From CAZZDA01 sp964652585 (lineage in GTDB: Bacteria > Patescibacteriota > Patescibacteriia > UBA1544), in the NCBI GenBank assembly GCA_964652585.1, contig CAZZDA010000018.1, positions 1 through 16,753 of the forward strand: a DNA stretch of 16,753 nucleotides, written 5' to 3'. The notes beneath the pieces are model-generated. The model had not been told where the DNA came from and made no database searches. It saw nothing but the letters and a program-made list of their open reading frames with translations. Numbering within the stretch: position 1 is the stretch's first letter; every line of letters begins with the position of its first letter. Shown piece by piece: positions 6,968 to 13,745 of this stretch. The translations under genes were made by a program, and so were the position numbers.

Positions 6968-8122
6968 TCAATTATCGCTATAAACTTCTATTGTTTTTGA
7001 AATCATTTCTTGCAGAGAAAAAGGGAAAGAGGGTACATTCTCTTTTTTTGTTTCCCTGCCACTTAGGTGTCCGACACCTAAGTAATTGTATATAGCATCT
7101 GCGAGCGCTTGCGCATCTTTTGGAGGAACAAGCGTTAGAGCATTATACTTTTCTGCAATCTCCGGAATGCCGCCAATGCGAGTCGCGACTATGGGAAGTT
7201 GGGCGGCAGCCGCTTCTAAAAGCGTATAAGGAAATCCTTCTTTAACCGAAGGAAGTACAAAAATATCAAATGCTTTAAGGTAACGCGCAGCATCAGGGAT
7301 CACTCCTAAAAGTTGTACGGTATTTTCAAGTTCGTAGTCTGTTATCAGTTGTTCAAGGTTATCCCGTTCCGGTCCCTCTCCAATGATATATAGCTGATGT
7401 GTAATACCTTTCTTGGTCAGAAGTTTTGACGCTTCCACGAGATGATCTAGTCCTTTCGTTGCATATAAATTTGCCACACACCCAACCCATAACTCACGAC
7501 ATCGGATGTCGTGAGTTATGTTTAATTTCTCTTGCGCTTCTTCTCTAGGAAAGAAAGAAGGCTGCTTTATCCCGTTATGAATCGTTAAGAGATCATTTTT
7601 TGGCTTTATATGGTGTTTTTTAGCAAGTGTAGCATCTTTGTGTGAAACAGTGATGATAACATCCTTTAAAGGCGCTGAGAGTTGTTCAAGAGCCAAATAA
7701 AGTAACTTCCTCCACCATGATAAAGGTTCGGCAAACACGAATCCATGTGCGGTGTAGACAATGCGTGGAATGCGGGCTAAGCGTGCGGCAATACTTGCGG
7801 TAAAACCAATCTTTGAACTGTTCGTATGTACAATGTCAAAACGTTCTTTTTTAAAAAATGTATACAACTCAAAAACTGCGTATATATCGCGCAAGGGATT
7901 GATGATCTCACGAACGGTATGTTTCAGCGTTTGTACGCGAATGCCCTGTTTTTCACATTGTTCTTGCAGCCAGGGTGTTCCTTGATTACCCACGGCGACG
8001 GTTGTAACAAATTTGTCTTTTGGCAAATTACTTGCTAAGTCTCGTACATAGCGCTGGGCTCCTCCTTGCTCACCGAGCGTAATAATGAGACATATCTTTT
8101 TTCTATTTGATTTTTCAGTCAT
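6968..8122 (-). CDS. GT4-family glycosyltransferase with two palindrome insertions
   Basis: A 384-residue GT-B fold transferase. The N-terminal domain has the family's GGAQRYV loop (IITLGEQGGAQRY), followed by FDIVHTNSSKIG and VYTAHGF. The C-terminal domain carries VGCVANLYATKGLDHLVEA, IIGEGPERDNLE, and the nucleotide-sugar binding motif EGFPYTLLE with Glu295 and Glu303 (E-x7-E). It transfers a sugar from a nucleotide donor, probably onto a lipid-linked or surface glycan at the inner membrane face. The frame continues upstream to 8209, but that extension overlaps the divergent gene, and the typical N-terminus begins MTEKSNRKKICLI, so I start at 8122. Two stretches are oddly encoded: residues 202-212 by a perfect 33-nt palindrome, and 348-354 (LGVGHLS) by a 23-nt palindrome. 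Both keep the frame and lie at expected loops, so the enzyme may still be active. It is the only minus-strand gene here. Confidence 0.85.
   Translation of the reverse strand: MTEKSNRKKICLIITLGEQGGAQRYVRDLASNLPKDKFVTTVAVGNQGTPWLQEQCEKQGIRVQTLKHTVREIINPLRDIYAVFELYTFFKKERFDIVHTNSSKIGFTASIAARLARIPRIVYTAHGFVFAEPLSWWRKLLYLALEQLSAPLKDVIITVSHKDATLAKKHHIKPKNDLLTIHNGIKQPSFFPREEAQEKLNITHDIRCRELWVGCVANLYATKGLDHLVEASKLLTKKGITHQLYIIGEGPERDNLEQLITDYELENTVQLLGVIPDAARYLKAFDIFVLPSVKEGFPYTLLEAAAAQLPIVATRIGGIPEIAEKYNALTLVPPKDAQALADAIYNYLGVGHLSGRETKKENVPSFPFSLQEMISKTIEVYSDN
7061..7083. repeat. REP-like palindrome inside a coding sequence
   Basis: ACTTAGGTGTC-C-GACACCTAAGT is a perfect palindrome with 11-bp arms and one central base. 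It is the same family as the intergenic copy at 5039-5065. On the minus strand it encodes LGVGHLS (residues 348-354 of the GT4 enzyme), between the helix ALADAIYNY and the C-terminal segment FSLQEMISKT, where related enzymes have a variable linker. Confidence 0.7.
7480..7520. repeat. Perfect 33-nt palindrome built of heptads, inside a coding sequence
   Basis: Positions 7488-7503 (CATAACTCACGACATC) are exactly complementary to 7505-7520 around a single G at 7504. Read as heptads it is ACCCAAC, CCATAAC, TCACGAC and then the complement, linking it to the repeats at 1235-1291 and 6930-6964. On the minus strand it encodes residues 202-212 (ITHDIRCRELW), just ahead of the conserved VGCVANLY strand. 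Confidence 0.7.
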
Positions 8123-8143
8123 ATAGTGGCATACTAGCGAAGT
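8099..8143. promoter_or_regulatory. Divergent start region, only 21 bp between two starts
   Basis: The GT4 gene starts at 8122 on the minus strand and the epimerase at 8144 on the plus strand. A weak plus promoter fits TTGATT (8107-8112), a 17-bp spacer and CATACT (8130-8135). The complementary strand offers TAGTAT (8136-8131) as a -10. Either would give almost leaderless mRNAs. The matches are modest; the short spacing itself is certain. Confidence 0.3.
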
Positions 8144-9028
8144 ATGAGTACAAAAGCAAGCAAAAAAACTATTCTTGTTACCGGTGGAGCGGGATTTATC
8201 GGGTCTCACCTATGTGAGCGGTTAGCGAAAGACGGCCATAAAGTTATTTCATTGGATAATTATTTTACCGGCTCAAAGGAAAATCACATACCGGGTGTTG
8301 ACTATCGCGAGGGACACACCAAAGATATAGGGCAGCATGTGCCGGAAAAGCCGGATATTATCTATCATTTAGGGGAATATTCTCGTGTTATGACGAGCTT
8401 TGAAGATATTGATACGGTATGGAAGTCAAATATACGTGGTACATTTCAAGTATTGGAATTTTGCAGAAAACACCGTGTTCGATTGATTTATGCGGGCTCC
8501 AGCACAAAATTTGGCGAATTTGACGATACGGAAGATGGTAAAAATAAGACGCCTTATGCGTATTTTAAATCAACAAATACCGATCTTGTCAATAATTATG
8601 GACAGTGGTTTGATCTGGATTATGCTATAACCTATTTTTATAATGTGTATGGCGGGAGAGAGCTTGGGCAAGGAAAGTACGCAACAGTTATTGGTATTTT
8701 TTCCAATAAATATATAAAGGGAGAGTCTTTAACCATCGTTGCTCCGGGAACGCAAATGCGATCCTTTACCCACGTTGATGACACGGTAGATGGGTTGTTA
8801 TTAGTAGGAAAACATGGCAAAGGAGACGGGTATTGTATTGGCTCGGAAAAAGAATATTCAATTAAAGAAGTGGCAAACATGTTCGGCGGTCCAACGATAA
8901 TGTTGCCGGAAAAAAGAGGTGATAGAAAATATTCAAAGATTAATCTTGTAAAGATGAAAGAATTAGAGTGGTCGGCAAAACGTGATCTTGAAGAGTATAT
9001 CAAGGCTATTCGCAAAAGCATGGCATGA
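8144..9028 (+). CDS. NAD-dependent epimerase/dehydratase (extended SDR)
   Basis: A 294-residue extended short-chain dehydrogenase/reductase. It has the NAD-binding GGAGFIGSH (14-22), an acidic residue after beta-2 (LDNYFTG), the YHLGEYSR region, AGSS with Ser119/Ser120, the catalytic Y138-A-Y-F-K142, the substrate loop FYNVYG, and RSFTHVDDTVDGLL. This is the UDP-glucose 4-epimerase/dTDP-glucose 4,6-dehydratase-like group, acting on nucleotide sugars in the cytoplasm. Length is slightly below the usual 310-340. Start ATG 8144 gives the dinucleotide-binding strand from residue 9. The stop overlaps the next start (ATGA at 9025-9028), so the two are translationally coupled. The exact substrate cannot be assigned from sequence alone; a UDP-hexose is likely given the neighbouring dehydrogenase and transferases. 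Confidence 0.85.
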   Translation: MSTKASKKTILVTGGAGFIGSHLCERLAKDGHKVISLDNYFTGSKENHIPGVDYREGHTKDIGQHVPEKPDIIYHLGEYSRVMTSFEDIDTVWKSNIRGTFQVLEFCRKHRVRLIYAGSSTKFGEFDDTEDGKNKTPYAYFKSTNTDLVNNYGQWFDLDYAITYFYNVYGGRELGQGKYATVIGIFSNKYIKGESLTIVAPGTQMRSFTHVDDTVDGLLLVGKHGKGDGYCIGSEKEYSIKEVANMFGGPTIMLPEKRGDRKYSKINLVKMKELEWSAKRDLEEYIKAIRKSMA

Positions 9029-9273
9029 AAAAAATATTAATCACCGGATCAGCTGGTTTAGTTGGTGTTGCATGCACCGAGTTTTTTTGCAAGAGAAATT
9101 ATAAAGTAATTGGTATTGATAATAATCAAAGAGCTTGCTTTTTTGGTAATGAGGCGTCAATTCAGAAAAATCTACAATACTTGAAGGATGCATACAAAAA
9201 TTATCAACATTTTTCAATAGACATTAGAGACTTTAAGAGGATTTACTTTTTGGACTACATATTTATTTTTTGA
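9025..9273 (+). pseudogene. Truncated NAD-dependent epimerase, N-terminal remnant
   Basis: 82 residues matching only the start of a CDP-paratose/CDP-tyvelose 2-epimerase-like SDR: KILITGSAGLVG (cofactor loop), IGIDNNQRACFFG, and YKNYQHFSIDIRDF, each strongly family-like. The sequence then dissolves into IYFLDYIFIF and stops. Family members run about 330-350 residues, so the catalytic YxxxK region and substrate domain are absent. Reading past the stop in the same frame gives IHIQPG, faintly like the family's IHTAAQPSH, hinting at decay rather than a clean deletion. It is coupled to the previous gene by an ATGA overlap, so the intact ancestor was probably the next operon member. It might be expressed as a fragment but cannot be an active epimerase. 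Confidence 0.75.
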
Positions 9274-9308
9274 ATTCATATACAGCCTGGCATTGTTATT
9301 ATTACTCA

Positions 9309-9338
9309 TTGTTCTTAATAGATATCATAGGTTAAAAT
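9309..9338 (+). promoter_or_regulatory. Possible promoter for the downstream glycan operon
   Basis: TTGTTC (9309-9314), an 18-bp spacer and TAAAAT (9333-9338) lie in the AT-rich gap after the broken epimerase. The start would be near 9345, about 20 bp before the ATG at 9367. In such AT-rich DNA chance matches are common. Confidence 0.3.
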
Positions 9339-9366
9339 GCTATTTTATGCCTAAAATAAAAAAAGT

Positions 9367-10569
9367 ATGACAAGAGAAGCATTACAATTTTTATATTCTC
9401 ATGAAGGTGAGCAGCTTTTGCAAAAATATAAAAATAAAACTATACGAGAATTGGAGTTGCTTGCCTTAACTCTTTCTAAAAAAGATGTGCCTCACGCTGC
9501 TGATTTAGTAACCTTGCTCAAACTTCGTGCTAAAGCGCAAGGAAAATTTAGTAAAGCTCATCAAATGTTTTTTACCTCTGAAGGTCTTGAACAATCAAGC
9601 GATGAACACATAGCTCGCTACATAGCACGGCGTTTTACTAAGGTGGTACCCTCAGGGTCAAAAGTAACGGATTTGACCAGTGGTGTAGGTGGTAACACTA
9701 TTTTTTTAGCAGAATATTATAAAGTTTTGGCGGTAGATTATAATGAAGTCCATGTTGTTTGTACTCGGTATAACGCAGAGGTGTATGGAACTGATAAAAA
9801 TATAGAATTTGTTATAGGAAAGGCAGAAGATACGATTCATAGGTCATCTGCTTTCTTGCTTGATCCGCAGCGCATTCGTACAGGAAAAACTAAAACCAGA
9901 TCTCTAAAAAATAGTTCACCAAATATTTTAAGAATACTTCCAAGGATAACTGAAATTACTGACAATGTCTGTATGAAGATTTCGCCAGCTTTTGATTACG
10001 GTGAATTGTGTGAATTATTAGGTAATTACGAGCTAGAAGTTATTTCCGAGAAAAATGTCAACAAAGCAGCGCTTTTGTGGTTTGGTGAATTTAAATCTTG
10101 CGATCGTAGGGCTACGATATTAACCGGTCAACAAAGTATCTCATTTGCCGCTCAAAAGAATGATAAAGAAGTTTCTATTGCTCCAAAACCGTTAAAATAT
10201 ATCTATGAGCCAAATAAAGCAATTATTAAATCACATCTCATAGGCAAAGTAGCTGATAAGTATAAACTACGAAAGATTAATGCACAAACAGCGTTTTTAA
10301 CATCCAATCAATGTCTAGAAAAAGTTGATGATATATTTCGTATTTTTGAGGTGATTGATTTCCAATCTTTTTCACTTAAATCTTTGAAAAAAAATCTTGC
10401 TGACAGGAAAATCAGCCGAGCCCATATCATTGTTCGCCGCTTTCCTGCAAAACCTGAGGATATAAGAAAAAAACTCAAATTACAAGAGGGAGGGGAGTAT
10501 GTGATTATTATAACATCGTTAGCTGATGAAAAGCATTATTTTATACTAACAAAAGGTGTTAAAAGCTAG
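9367..10569 (+). CDS. THUMP-like domain class I SAM methyltransferase (PG_1098-like)
   Basis: A 400-residue protein whose segments follow the order of the THUMP-like/PG_1098 methyltransferase family. The N-terminal helical part carries LVTLLKLRAKAQGKFSKA and MFFTSEGLEQSS-(x)-HIARYIARRF. The Rossmann core has the SAM loop DLTSGVGGNT (102-111) and VLAVDYNE. The family-typical LLDPQRIRTG (Asp166, Arg169; consensus DPARR) is followed by the VKLSP-like MKISPAFDY. The C-terminal domain with RRFPAKPEDIRKKLKLQEGGEYVIIITS is the THUMP-like fold. The family is presumed to methylate RNA, but I know of no established substrate, and gene-order evidence here is weak because it leads a glycan operon. It differs from the consensus at DPARR (Q for A, one R lost). 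The GT4 gene follows 19 bp downstream. Confidence 0.75.
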   Translation: MTREALQFLYSHEGEQLLQKYKNKTIRELELLALTLSKKDVPHAADLVTLLKLRAKAQGKFSKAHQMFFTSEGLEQSSDEHIARYIARRFTKVVPSGSKVTDLTSGVGGNTIFLAEYYKVLAVDYNEVHVVCTRYNAEVYGTDKNIEFVIGKAEDTIHRSSAFLLDPQRIRTGKTKTRSLKNSSPNILRILPRITEITDNVCMKISPAFDYGELCELLGNYELEVISEKNVNKAALLWFGEFKSCDRRATILTGQQSISFAAQKNDKEVSIAPKPLKYIYEPNKAIIKSHLIGKVADKYKLRKINAQTAFLTSNQCLEKVDDIFRIFEVIDFQSFSLKSLKKNLADRKISRAHIIVRRFPAKPEDIRKKLKLQEGGEYVIIITSLADEKHYFILTKGVKS

Positions 10570-10588
10570 TTGTTAGATTGAAAATAAT

Positions 10589-11791
10589 ATGAAAAAAATA
10601 CTTATTTTCTCACTTGCATATTATCCAAAACATGTCGGAGGAGCGGAGGTAGCTATCAAGGAAATTACCGATCGTATTGACCAAAAAGAGATTGAATTTC
10701 ACATGGTGACGAACCGTTTTAATTCCACACTTCCTAAAGTGGAGCAAGTGGGAAATGTTTTGGTGCACCGTATAGGTATTGCAACTAAAAATCCTTCCAT
10801 GGCGGATCTGCGGAAATTTCCTTTGCATATAAATAAAGCACTTTTTCAATTTTTAGCGGCATGGACGGCATGGCGCTTGCACAAAAAATACAACTACAAC
10901 GGCATGTGGGCAATGATGGCGCACTCGTGCGGTGTTCCGGCTGGTATTTTCAAAACGATCGCGAACACCCCTTATCTTTTAACTCTGCAAGAGGGAGATC
11001 CGCCTGAATATATTGAGAAAAAAATGCGTATTTTTGGTCCGCTCTTCAAACGCGCATTCACGCAAGCGGATATCATTCAGACTATATCAACTTTTCTCGC
11101 AAAGTGGGCGCGTCATATGGGATTTGAAGGGTCTCTTGAGGTCATACCCAATGCGGTCAATACAGCACATTTTTCACAAAATTACACAAGAGAAGAGATT
11201 GAAGCAGTACAACAAGAAATCGGCAAAAAAGAAGGCGATATCTATATGGTTACTACCTCGCGTCTTGTCAAAAAAAATGGTATTGCCGATGTTATTACAG
11301 CTTTATCGTTTTTGGAAAATAATGTGAAGTTTCTTATTTTTGGCACGGGTCCCGATGAAGAAAAGCTCAAAGCACTCGCCAAAGAAAAAGGAGTAGAGGA
11401 TAGGGTTATATTTTGGGGGCAGATCGATCATGCAGTCATGCCCAAGTATTTAAAAGCATGCGATGTTTTTATTCGTCCGTCACTTTCTGAAGGCATGGGT
11501 AATTCATTTGTTGAGGCATATGCGGCAGAGTTGCCGGTGATAGCGACCCAAGAAGGCGGTATTGCTGATTTTCTTTTTGACGCTAAGCGGAATCCTGATA
11601 AAGAAACAACTGGATGGGCAGTAGATGCGCAAAGCCCGGAACAGATAGCGAATGCAGTTCGAGATATCGTTAACAATCCGGAAAAGGTTGTAAAAGTAGT
11701 TGCTACTGCAAAAGAACTTGCACTTGCCAAATACGACTGGAATATTATTGTGCGTGATATGCGCGAAGTGTTTGACAAACTATACTTATAA
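10589..11791 (+). CDS. GT4-family glycosyltransferase
   Basis: A complete 400-residue GT-B glycosyltransferase. The N-terminal acceptor domain begins ILIFSLAYYPKHVGGAEVAIKEI, whose GGAE loop is characteristic. LTLQEGDPPEY and the QTISTFLAKWA stretch precede the linker VIPNAVNTAHF. The C-terminal donor domain has TTSRLVKKNGIADVI (the Arg/Lys phosphate contact), IFGTGPDEEKLK, and EGMGNSFVE with Glu301 and Glu309. It ends with the usual helix W-x-x-I-V-R-D-M crossing back to the N-domain. A cytoplasmic or membrane-peripheral enzyme extending a lipid-linked glycan is expected; donor and acceptor are unknown. It lies 19 bp after the methyltransferase and 17 bp before the LOG-like gene, in one transcription unit. 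Unlike the minus-strand GT4 it has no palindrome insertion, and it ends in a longer standard tail. Confidence 0.88.
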   Translation: MKKILIFSLAYYPKHVGGAEVAIKEITDRIDQKEIEFHMVTNRFNSTLPKVEQVGNVLVHRIGIATKNPSMADLRKFPLHINKALFQFLAAWTAWRLHKKYNYNGMWAMMAHSCGVPAGIFKTIANTPYLLTLQEGDPPEYIEKKMRIFGPLFKRAFTQADIIQTISTFLAKWARHMGFEGSLEVIPNAVNTAHFSQNYTREEIEAVQQEIGKKEGDIYMVTTSRLVKKNGIADVITALSFLENNVKFLIFGTGPDEEKLKALAKEKGVEDRVIFWGQIDHAVMPKYLKACDVFIRPSLSEGMGNSFVEAYAAELPVIATQEGGIADFLFDAKRNPDKETTGWAVDAQSPEQIANAVRDIVNNPEKVVKVVATAKELALAKYDWNIIVRDMREVFDKLYL

Positions 11792-11808
11792 AAGTATTTA
11801 GCGGTTGT

Positions 11809-12351
11809 ATGAATATACGCGATAAAAAAATAAAATTAGATATAGCACACAAATCAAAGCCAATCATTGGTGTTATTGGGGGCCATGCACATAATACCAA
11901 TACTCAAGCTATAAAAATTGCTGAAAAGACAGGAGAAAAATTAGCTCAATTGGGAGTAGCGGTTGCTTGTGGTGGTGAAGATGGGATTATGGAGGGTGTT
12001 TGTATTGGTGCGAAAAAATATGGGGGCACTACTATAGCTATCACAAAAAGCAATAAAAAGGGTTTCGCGAATAAATTTATCGACTATGAGATTCCGACAT
12101 CCCTTGATCTTGAATTTATGAATGTGCTTGCTTGGTCATCTGATGCTATCATTGCTTTTGATGGCCGTTTTGGAACAATGTGTGAAATTGGCTTGATCCT
12201 TGATATAGGCAAGCCCCTAATATTATTAGGAGAGCATGAATTGATAAATACAGAAAAAATAAAAGCTGAAAAATTTGTGCATCTTAAGGAATATACGAAT
12301 AAAAATATACAAAAAGCAATAGAATTTGTAGTTAAAAGTATTAGCCGATAA
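11809..12351 (+). CDS. TIGR00725/LOG-like nucleotide-binding protein
   Basis: A 180-residue Rossmann-like protein of the TIGR00725 group (the LOG or misnamed 'lysine decarboxylase' superfamily). It has IGVIGGHA (20-27), CGGEDGIMEGV (54-64), GGTTIAI, the ANKF-(x)-YEIPT segment, the SSDAIIAF strand and DGRFGTMCE (118-126). LOG proteins are cytokinin-riboside/nucleotide 5'-monophosphate phosphoribohydrolases with a PGGxGTxxE signature. Here the second Gly is Arg120, while Gly122, Thr123 and Glu126 are kept and the GGxDGIMEG half is present. Catalytic activity is therefore possible but not assured. A role in nucleotide turnover is the family-based guess; why it sits between a glycosyltransferase and a sugar-type methyltransferase is unclear. 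Spacing (17 bp before, 4 bp after) says it is an operon member. Small size and composition match its neighbours. Confidence 0.75.
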   Translation: MNIRDKKIKLDIAHKSKPIIGVIGGHAHNTNTQAIKIAEKTGEKLAQLGVAVACGGEDGIMEGVCIGAKKYGGTTIAITKSNKKGFANKFIDYEIPTSLDLEFMNVLAWSSDAIIAFDGRFGTMCEIGLILDIGKPLILLGEHELINTEKIKAEKFVHLKEYTNKNIQKAIEFVVKSISR

Positions 12352-12355
12352 TGCT

Positions 12356-12925
12356 ATGCCATATTCCAGCTTTATTTTTGATGATGCAATTGCACAAGTT
12401 ATAAAACTGGTAAACCCCAAGGTATTTCTTGATCTTGGAGCTGGCGCTGGTAAATATGGTTCTATCGTAAGGAAGATTGATCATTCTATTAACATAATAG
12501 CTATCGAGATTGAAAAAGATTATTTAGAAAGGTTTAATCTTCATTCAATTTACGATGAGATATGGAATGTCCCTATAATAAATCTTATGTTGCCGGAATA
12601 TTATAATATACATTTTGATGTTGTAATGGCTGGTGATGTCCTTGAGCACCTAAAAAAATCAGAAGGTATAGATATATTAAATTTTTTAATATATCGAAGT
12701 AGATGGATAATTGTAGAATTTCCCCATCGCTACCTACAAAACGCTGTTGATGGTTATACCTCAGAGGCGCATATATCAGTTTGGACTGAAGATGACTTTT
12801 CTGCGTTTGAAAAAACACAGATGTATATGAAAGATACGCAACATCTCATCATTCTTCGGGGTTATTTAGAAGATAATGCATCTATAAAACAGATTGAGAG
12901 GATATTGCAGAAATATGCAAAGTAA
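12356..12925 (+). CDS. Small class I SAM-dependent methyltransferase
   Basis: A 189-residue methyltransferase with the SAM-binding motif I FLDLGAGAGKYG (24-35), an acidic end of beta-2 (IAIEIEKDYLERF), and FDVVMAGDVLEHL, with Asp94-Val-Leu-Glu97-His98, the common post-III 'D-x-LEHL' motif. Later strands IIVEFPHRY and HLIILRGYL complete the fold. Methyltransferases of this type in polysaccharide loci typically O-methylate sugars or modify a carried intermediate; the substrate is not evident. The start is 4 bp after the LOG-like stop, and the 3' end overlaps the GT2 start by 11 bp, so translation is probably coupled. No SET, THUMP or RNA-binding extension is present, which favours a small-molecule or glycan target over RNA. 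Confidence 0.78.
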   Translation: MPYSSFIFDDAIAQVIKLVNPKVFLDLGAGAGKYGSIVRKIDHSINIIAIEIEKDYLERFNLHSIYDEIWNVPIINLMLPEYYNIHFDVVMAGDVLEHLKKSEGIDILNFLIYRSRWIIVEFPHRYLQNAVDGYTSEAHISVWTEDDFSAFEKTQMYMKDTQHLIILRGYLEDNASIKQIERILQKYAK

Positions 12926-13745
12926 TGATAAGAAAAAAATAGGAGCGTGTATAATGGTACATAATATGGCTTCGCTTATTGGTGCGTGTGTTAGCTCCTT
13001 GCAATGGGTTGATGGCATATTTATTTTTGACGATCACTCTACCGATGGTAGTCTGGAAGTTGCTCTACAATTTTCCAATGTGCCAATTAAATTTGAGCGG
13101 TCTAAGAGCAAGGGCGTTAGTTTTCATAGAGGGGAGATGGAAAGTAGAAATTATATTGTGCGTTGTGCGTTTCAAGAGCTAAACGCTGACATTATGATTG
13201 TTGTTGATGCGGACGAGATGTTATCTTCTCTAATTAAACCAAAGATCATTGATCTTTTTCGCGATCCTGCTGTAGATAGCATTGCTTTTTCGACATGGCA
13301 CTTGTATGATGAAAAACGTTATTTACATTTTTGGGAAACTACAATAAATGGTATAAACATGATTGACCCGCATACGCGAGTAATCAAGCAGGGGAAACAA
13401 TTTACCCCATTATTTAGTGATGGGAGTCATCCTACATTAGAAGCAACGGCAAGAACAAGATGTTTTCATGAACCGTATCATTTTCACTTAAAGTATCATT
13501 TTAGAAGCAAATTTCCTAACTACTCGATTTATTTTTTACCGGAGAGGCCAACACCATCCGATGTTGCGCCATATCTTCGAGAATCGCCATTTACATTACC
13601 TGAGGATATCAAATCAGCCTTGTCGGTCATTGATTGGGATAAAATGCCTGATTATCAAGAAACGCCACATCATATATTACAGAGAGTACGGTTCATAAAT
13701 CCTGATGAGGCACTTGTTCATCCTAAAGATAAGTTGCGTCTATGA
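12915..13745 (+). CDS. GT2-family glycosyltransferase
   Basis: A 276-residue GT-A fold transferase. The N-terminus IGACIMVHNMASLIGACVSSL (9-29) is the usual GT2 first strand with the Asn contact. It is followed by IFIFDDHSTDGS (35-46), the nucleotide-binding acidic residues of this group, then GEMESRNYIVRCAF and the metal-binding VVDADEM (Asp98, Asp100). The C-terminal part has TRVIKQGKQFTPLFSDG and several His-rich turns (FHEPYHFHLKYHFRSKFP) resembling the later acceptor region of SPBc2-like or TPR-linked GT2 proteins. I choose the ATG at 12915, which overlaps the preceding gene by 11 bp. A TTG at 12894 would add seven residues without family support. The stop overlaps the next start by ATGA (13742-13745), indicating tight coupling. 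There is no transmembrane segment, so it acts in the cytoplasm. Confidence 0.83.
   Translation: MQSNDKKKIGACIMVHNMASLIGACVSSLQWVDGIFIFDDHSTDGSLEVALQFSNVPIKFERSKSKGVSFHRGEMESRNYIVRCAFQELNADIMIVVDADEMLSSLIKPKIIDLFRDPAVDSIAFSTWHLYDEKRYLHFWETTINGINMIDPHTRVIKQGKQFTPLFSDGSHPTLEATARTRCFHEPYHFHLKYHFRSKFPNYSIYFLPERPTPSDVAPYLRESPFTLPEDIKSALSVIDWDKMPDYQETPHHILQRVRFINPDEALVHPKDKLRL

Noticed and set aside
8123..8209. Longer N-terminus of the minus-strand GT4 from 8209
   Set aside because: It would overlap the divergent epimerase start by 66 bp, and the added residues do not look like a GT4 N-terminus.
12894..12914. TTG start for the GT2 gene
   Set aside because: The ATG at 12915 gives the expected short N-terminus; the extra seven residues have no family support.
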